This document shows positions 61,579-64,000 of a DNA stretch of 64,000 nt, piece by piece. Source of the stretch: JAPSGM01 sp963777045 (GTDB taxonomy: Bacteria; Chloroflexota; Limnocylindria; QHBO01). Both the position numbers and the translations under genes were made by a program. Below the pieces are notes generated by a model, which saw only the letters and a program-made list of their open reading frames with translations, did no database searches and was not told the origin of the DNA. The DNA is taken from positions 280,394 through 344,393 of the forward strand of contig CAVZPD010000015.1 of NCBI GenBank assembly GCA_963777045.1, written 5' to 3'. The number at the start of each line of letters is the position of its first letter. Position 1 is the stretch's first letter.

Positions 61579-62358
61579 ATGGACACCTTGACCGAATCCC
61601 GCAGCCTCACGGTCGGCGCCGTGGCCCGCCTGGCGGGCATCACGGTGCGGACGCTGCACCACTACGACGAGATCGGGCTGCTGCATCCCAGCGGCCGCTC
61701 GGACGCCGGCTACCGCCGCTACGCCGACGGCGATCTGGATCGGCTGCAGCGAATCCTCTTCTTCCGCGAGCTCGGGTTCGGCCTGGACCAGATCAAGGAC
61801 GCCATGACCGATGGCGGCGCTGATGCATCGGCCCACCTCCGGCGGCAGCACGCGATGCTGCGCGACCGGATCGAGCGGCTGCAGCGCATGGCATCGGCCG
61901 TGGAGAAGGCAATGGAGGCACGAACCATGGGAATCAAGCTGACGCCGGAGGAGCGCTTCGAGGTCTTCGGCGACTTCGACCCGGACAAGCACGCCGCCGA
62001 GGTGGAGGAGCGCTGGGGCGACACTGACGCCTATCGCGAGTCAGCGCGCCGCACGAAGGGCTACACCAAGGCCGACTGGCAGCGCATCAAGGACGAGGGC
62101 CAGGCGGCGGTCGACAAGCTGGTCGCCGCCATGCAGTCCGGCAAGCCGGCCACTTCCGAGGAGGCGATGGCGGGTGCCGAGGCGCATCGGCTCCAGATCG
62201 ACCGGAACTTCTACCCGTGCTCGTACGAGATGCACGTCGGGCTGGCGGAGATGTACCTGGCCGATCCGCGCTTCACCGCGACGTACGAGAAGGTCGCGCC
62301 GGGGCTGGCGCAGTACCTCCACGACGCGATCAAGGCCAACGCCGCCAGTCACCGGTGA
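61579..62358 (+). CDS. MerR-family regulator with TipAS-like ligand domain
   Basis: 259 residues from ATG 61579; GTG 61573 would lie before the predicted transcription start. The HTH region is typical (VGAVARLAGITVRTLHHYDEIGLLHPSGRSDAGYRRY, residues ~10-46), followed by a coiled-coil helix (~75-115) and a TipAS-type domain (~120-255) with the FYPCSYEMHVGLAEMYLAD region containing the Cys that binds thiopeptides in TipA. A multidrug- or thiopeptide-sensing activator is inferred. Confidence 0.88.
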   Translation: MDTLTESRSLTVGAVARLAGITVRTLHHYDEIGLLHPSGRSDAGYRRYADGDLDRLQRILFFRELGFGLDQIKDAMTDGGADASAHLRRQHAMLRDRIERLQRMASAVEKAMEARTMGIKLTPEERFEVFGDFDPDKHAAEVEERWGDTDAYRESARRTKGYTKADWQRIKDEGQAAVDKLVAAMQSGKPATSEEAMAGAEAHRLQIDRNFYPCSYEMHVGLAEMYLADPRFTATYEKVAPGLAQYLHDAIKANAASHR

Positions 62359-62377
62359 GCGGCAGGCGGCTTCGGCG

Positions 62378-62569
62378 ATTGCGGCCACCGCAACGGATCG
62401 CTCCCGACTGGCCTCTGCTGCCGGGCTCTGGCGTGAAACGTTGCAGCCAGCGCACCGGATCGCACGCGAGCGGTCGGTCCCGCGTGAAACGTTGCAGCCA
62501 GCGCAACGGACCGCTCCAGAACGTCCGTCCGTGGACCGCTGCGGCGTGAAACGTTGCAGCACGCGCAAC
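62378..62569. repeat. Quartet array D (GTTGCAGCCAGCGCAAC), spacing 62/51/62
   Basis: 17-mers start at 62378 (ATTGCGGCCACCGCAAC), 62440 (GTTGCAGCCAGCGCACC), 62491 (GTTGCAGCCAGCGCAAC) and 62553 (GTTGCAGCACGCGCAAC). GCGTGAAAC precedes units 2-4 directly and GGATCGC- or GGACCGC-type sequence follows units 1-3. Distances are 62, 51 and 62, the same as array B. It lies between convergent genes. Confidence 0.85.
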
Positions 62570-62590
62570 GGGGGAGAGGGCTGGCGCTTC

Positions 62591-63028
62591 CTACCCGGTC
62601 GCGAAACGCGCCTTGAGGCGCGCCAGGCTGTCGGCCATGTCCTTCTCGGCGGCGCCGGCGACCATCCCCTCCATCGGCGCCATGAAGATGCTCTGGGCCC
62701 GGACCGCCATCTCGAAGACGAGGCCGGTCTCGCCGTTCGCGGGCGAGAGGGTGAGCGTCGCCTCCACGTCGATCCCGCTGGCCGCGCTCGTGAGAACCAG
62801 GCGCCGACCGGGCTCGTAGCCGGTCACCACCAGGTCGACCGAGAGGCGCTGTCCGAGCAGCTCGCGCACGATGTGCGCCTTGGAGCCGACACCCACTGCT
62901 CCAGGGGTCGTCTGCTGCGCGCTGACGATGCCGGTCTGCCACGCCGGCAGGTTGACAGGATCGGAGAGGAAGGCGAACAGCTCATCGGCAGGGGCAGGAA
63001 TGAGAGCCGATGCGCTCACGCGTTTCAC
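62591..63028 (-). CDS. SRPBCC / CoxG-like lipid- or ligand-binding protein
   Basis: 145 residues from GTG 63028, chosen because TAGGGT (63036-63041, minus) ends seven bases upstream. The START-type fold is seen: SASALIPAPADELFAFLSDPVNLPAWQ, a beta-rich middle, and a long C-terminal helix (KDMADSLARLKARFA). It binds a hydrophobic ligand in an internal cavity; partner unknown. Confidence 0.8.
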   Translation of the reverse strand: MKRVSASALIPAPADELFAFLSDPVNLPAWQTGIVSAQQTTPGAVGVGSKAHIVRELLGQRLSVDLVVTGYEPGRRLVLTSAASGIDVEATLTLSPANGETGLVFEMAVRAQSIFMAPMEGMVAGAAEKDMADSLARLKARFATG

Positions 63029-63194
63029 GAGCACAACCCTAGCCGATCCGAGGGAGCTCAACACATCGGACAGTGAGCCAACGGTCCCATTCGGCATCCG
63101 CTGCGCCATGGCATATGCTGTCGCGGCGCATGGGGTCAGCCTGCTGCTGGGATCCCGCGCTGCGCAGGATGCACGACTCCAGGAGGTCTCCCGA

Positions 63195-63962
63195 GTGCTA
63201 CGTAGAATCACCCCCGCCCTGGCCGCGGTCGCGCTGCTGCTCGCCGCGTGCGGCGGGTCCGGCCCCGCCATCGAGGATCCCAGGGAGATCGTGGCGCAGG
63301 GCCTCGAGGCGACGGCCAGCGTGACCAGCATGCACCTCGTGCTTGCGGTCGACGGCACGGCGAGCCTTCCCCAGCTCGGCGGCAGCGAGCTGACACTGGA
63401 CGGGACGACCGTCGAGGGCGACGTCGATCTCGCCGATTCCGAGGCGCACCTTTCGTTCACTGCCATGGGCTTCACCGGTGAGCTGATCCAGGCGGGCGAG
63501 GATTCCTACCTCAAGACCCCCTTGACCGGTCCCCAGTGGGTGAAGTCGACCGCTTCGGCCGGCGACCCGGTTTCCTCCCTGACCGACCCGAGTGCCATGC
63601 TCCAGGGCGTGCGCGACTTCCTCGACGACGAGCGCGTCGACGTCGAGAAGCTGAGCGACACCGACTGCGGCGACGGGCGCTGCTACGCCGTCCGGCTGAC
63701 CATTCCCGCATCGGCGATGGGCGACGCCGGGGACGTCGCCGGCGTCGATCCCGGCGATCTGGTCGGGGATGCTCTCGTGCTCGACCTGCTCTTCGACCGC
63801 GACGACCTCTGGCTGACGGGCGTGAGCACACAGCTCGACGCGCAGTCGGTGGGGTCGTTGACGCTCCGCCTGACGCTCTCGGCCTTCAACCAGGACGTGT
63901 CGGTCGACGTGCCGTCGGCTGACGAGGTGACCGAGGGCGGCGGCTCGCTCTTCGGGCTGTAG
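63195..63962 (+). CDS. LppX/LprG-like lipoprotein
   Basis: 255 residues from GTG 63195 with AGGAGGT upstream. The lipobox LAAC (Cys ~19) anchors it outside the membrane. The mature part has the LppX_LprAFG/LolA-like curved beta-sheet pattern (SMHLVLAVDGTA, DVDLADSEAHLSF, one Cys pair in DTDCGDGRCYAV). Such proteins carry lipids between membrane and wall. Confidence 0.75.
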   Translation: MLRRITPALAAVALLLAACGGSGPAIEDPREIVAQGLEATASVTSMHLVLAVDGTASLPQLGGSELTLDGTTVEGDVDLADSEAHLSFTAMGFTGELIQAGEDSYLKTPLTGPQWVKSTASAGDPVSSLTDPSAMLQGVRDFLDDERVDVEKLSDTDCGDGRCYAVRLTIPASAMGDAGDVAGVDPGDLVGDALVLDLLFDRDDLWLTGVSTQLDAQSVGSLTLRLTLSAFNQDVSVDVPSADEVTEGGGSLFGL

Positions 63963-63974
63963 CCGCCGGGCAGC

Positions 63975-63992
63975 GCGCGACACGTCGCGCGG
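63975..63992 (+). terminator. Hairpin CGCGCGA / TCGCGCG
   Basis: Seven pairs around a CACG loop, 12 bases after the lipoprotein stop, at the right edge of the window. No T-run is visible. Confidence 0.55.
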
Positions 63993-64000
63993 AAGCGTGA

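Noticed and set aside
62378..62569. Second CRISPR-like array
   Set aside because: Same geometry as array B, linkers share sequence with each other, no leader and no cas genes.

Overview
The window is GC-rich, densely coded bacterial chromosome with no plasmid, phage or transposase genes. Several signs point to a Gram-positive-like or monoderm-like lineage, most likely Chloroflexota of the Limnocylindria/Ellin6529 kind, but this is inference from gene content and not a database result. They are a T-box riboswitch, the order leuS-comEA-comEC-HD-holA on one strand, obgE-nadD-rsfS on the other, a MoaD-MoaE fusion, and many genes with a -10 box only 6-9 bases before the start codon (leaderless mRNAs).

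Layout. Bases 1-8630 (+) are a tight operon of surface or envelope genes: a secreted Ig/LamG-like protein cut by the window edge, several membrane proteins, a CPBP-like protein with degraded motifs, a degraded metallophosphoesterase with a large C-terminal domain, and two HPr-kinase-like P-loop proteins. Bases 8632-9883 hold two genes that are each broken by one frame change. Bases 10414-12090 encode a secreted DUF11/SpaA-type protein. Next come cysS, an MFS-cyclic-nucleotide-domain fusion, a NUDIX hydrolase, a fatty-acid block (fabD and two KAS genes), an HTH regulator with a possible nuclease-like fold, a frameshifted M20 peptidase, a sulfur-carrier pair (DsrE, TusA), an alpha/beta-hydrolase-LuxR protein, an aldehyde dehydrogenase, a Rieske protein, MoaX, agmatinase, a pseudouridine catabolism pair (psuK-psuG), a UbiA prenyltransferase, a Na+/H+ antiporter, pyrG, an M3-like peptidase, rho, two cell-wall hydrolases, obgE-nadD-rsfS, and convergent to these the leuS-comEA-comEC-HD-holA group. 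The right end carries TetR plus a rifampicin-phosphotransferase-like enzyme, a MerR/TipA regulator, an SRPBCC protein and a lipoprotein.

Two things stand out. (1) Upstream of the GNAT-methyltransferase-leuS operon is a T-box riboswitch whose specifier reads CTC (Leu). A complete tRNA-Ala(GGC) gene with encoded CCA sits inside it, in the loop of the stem-III helix just before the antiterminator. (2) Six intergenic arrays (13584, 20708, 21669, 26799, 57970 and 62378) each hold exactly four copies of a short motif, palindromic in five of them. The spacings alternate symmetrically (72/51/72, 50/64/50, 50/64/51, 62/51/62, 54/62/54, 62/51/62), close to 5, 6 or 7 helical turns. Motifs differ between loci but geometry is kept. 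Two arrays of one motif flank the HTH gene, and two distant arrays share another motif.

Three genes (LuxR-like, small secreted protein, M20 peptidase) are each restored by a one-base shift, so either the assembly has residual indels or these are recent pseudogenes.
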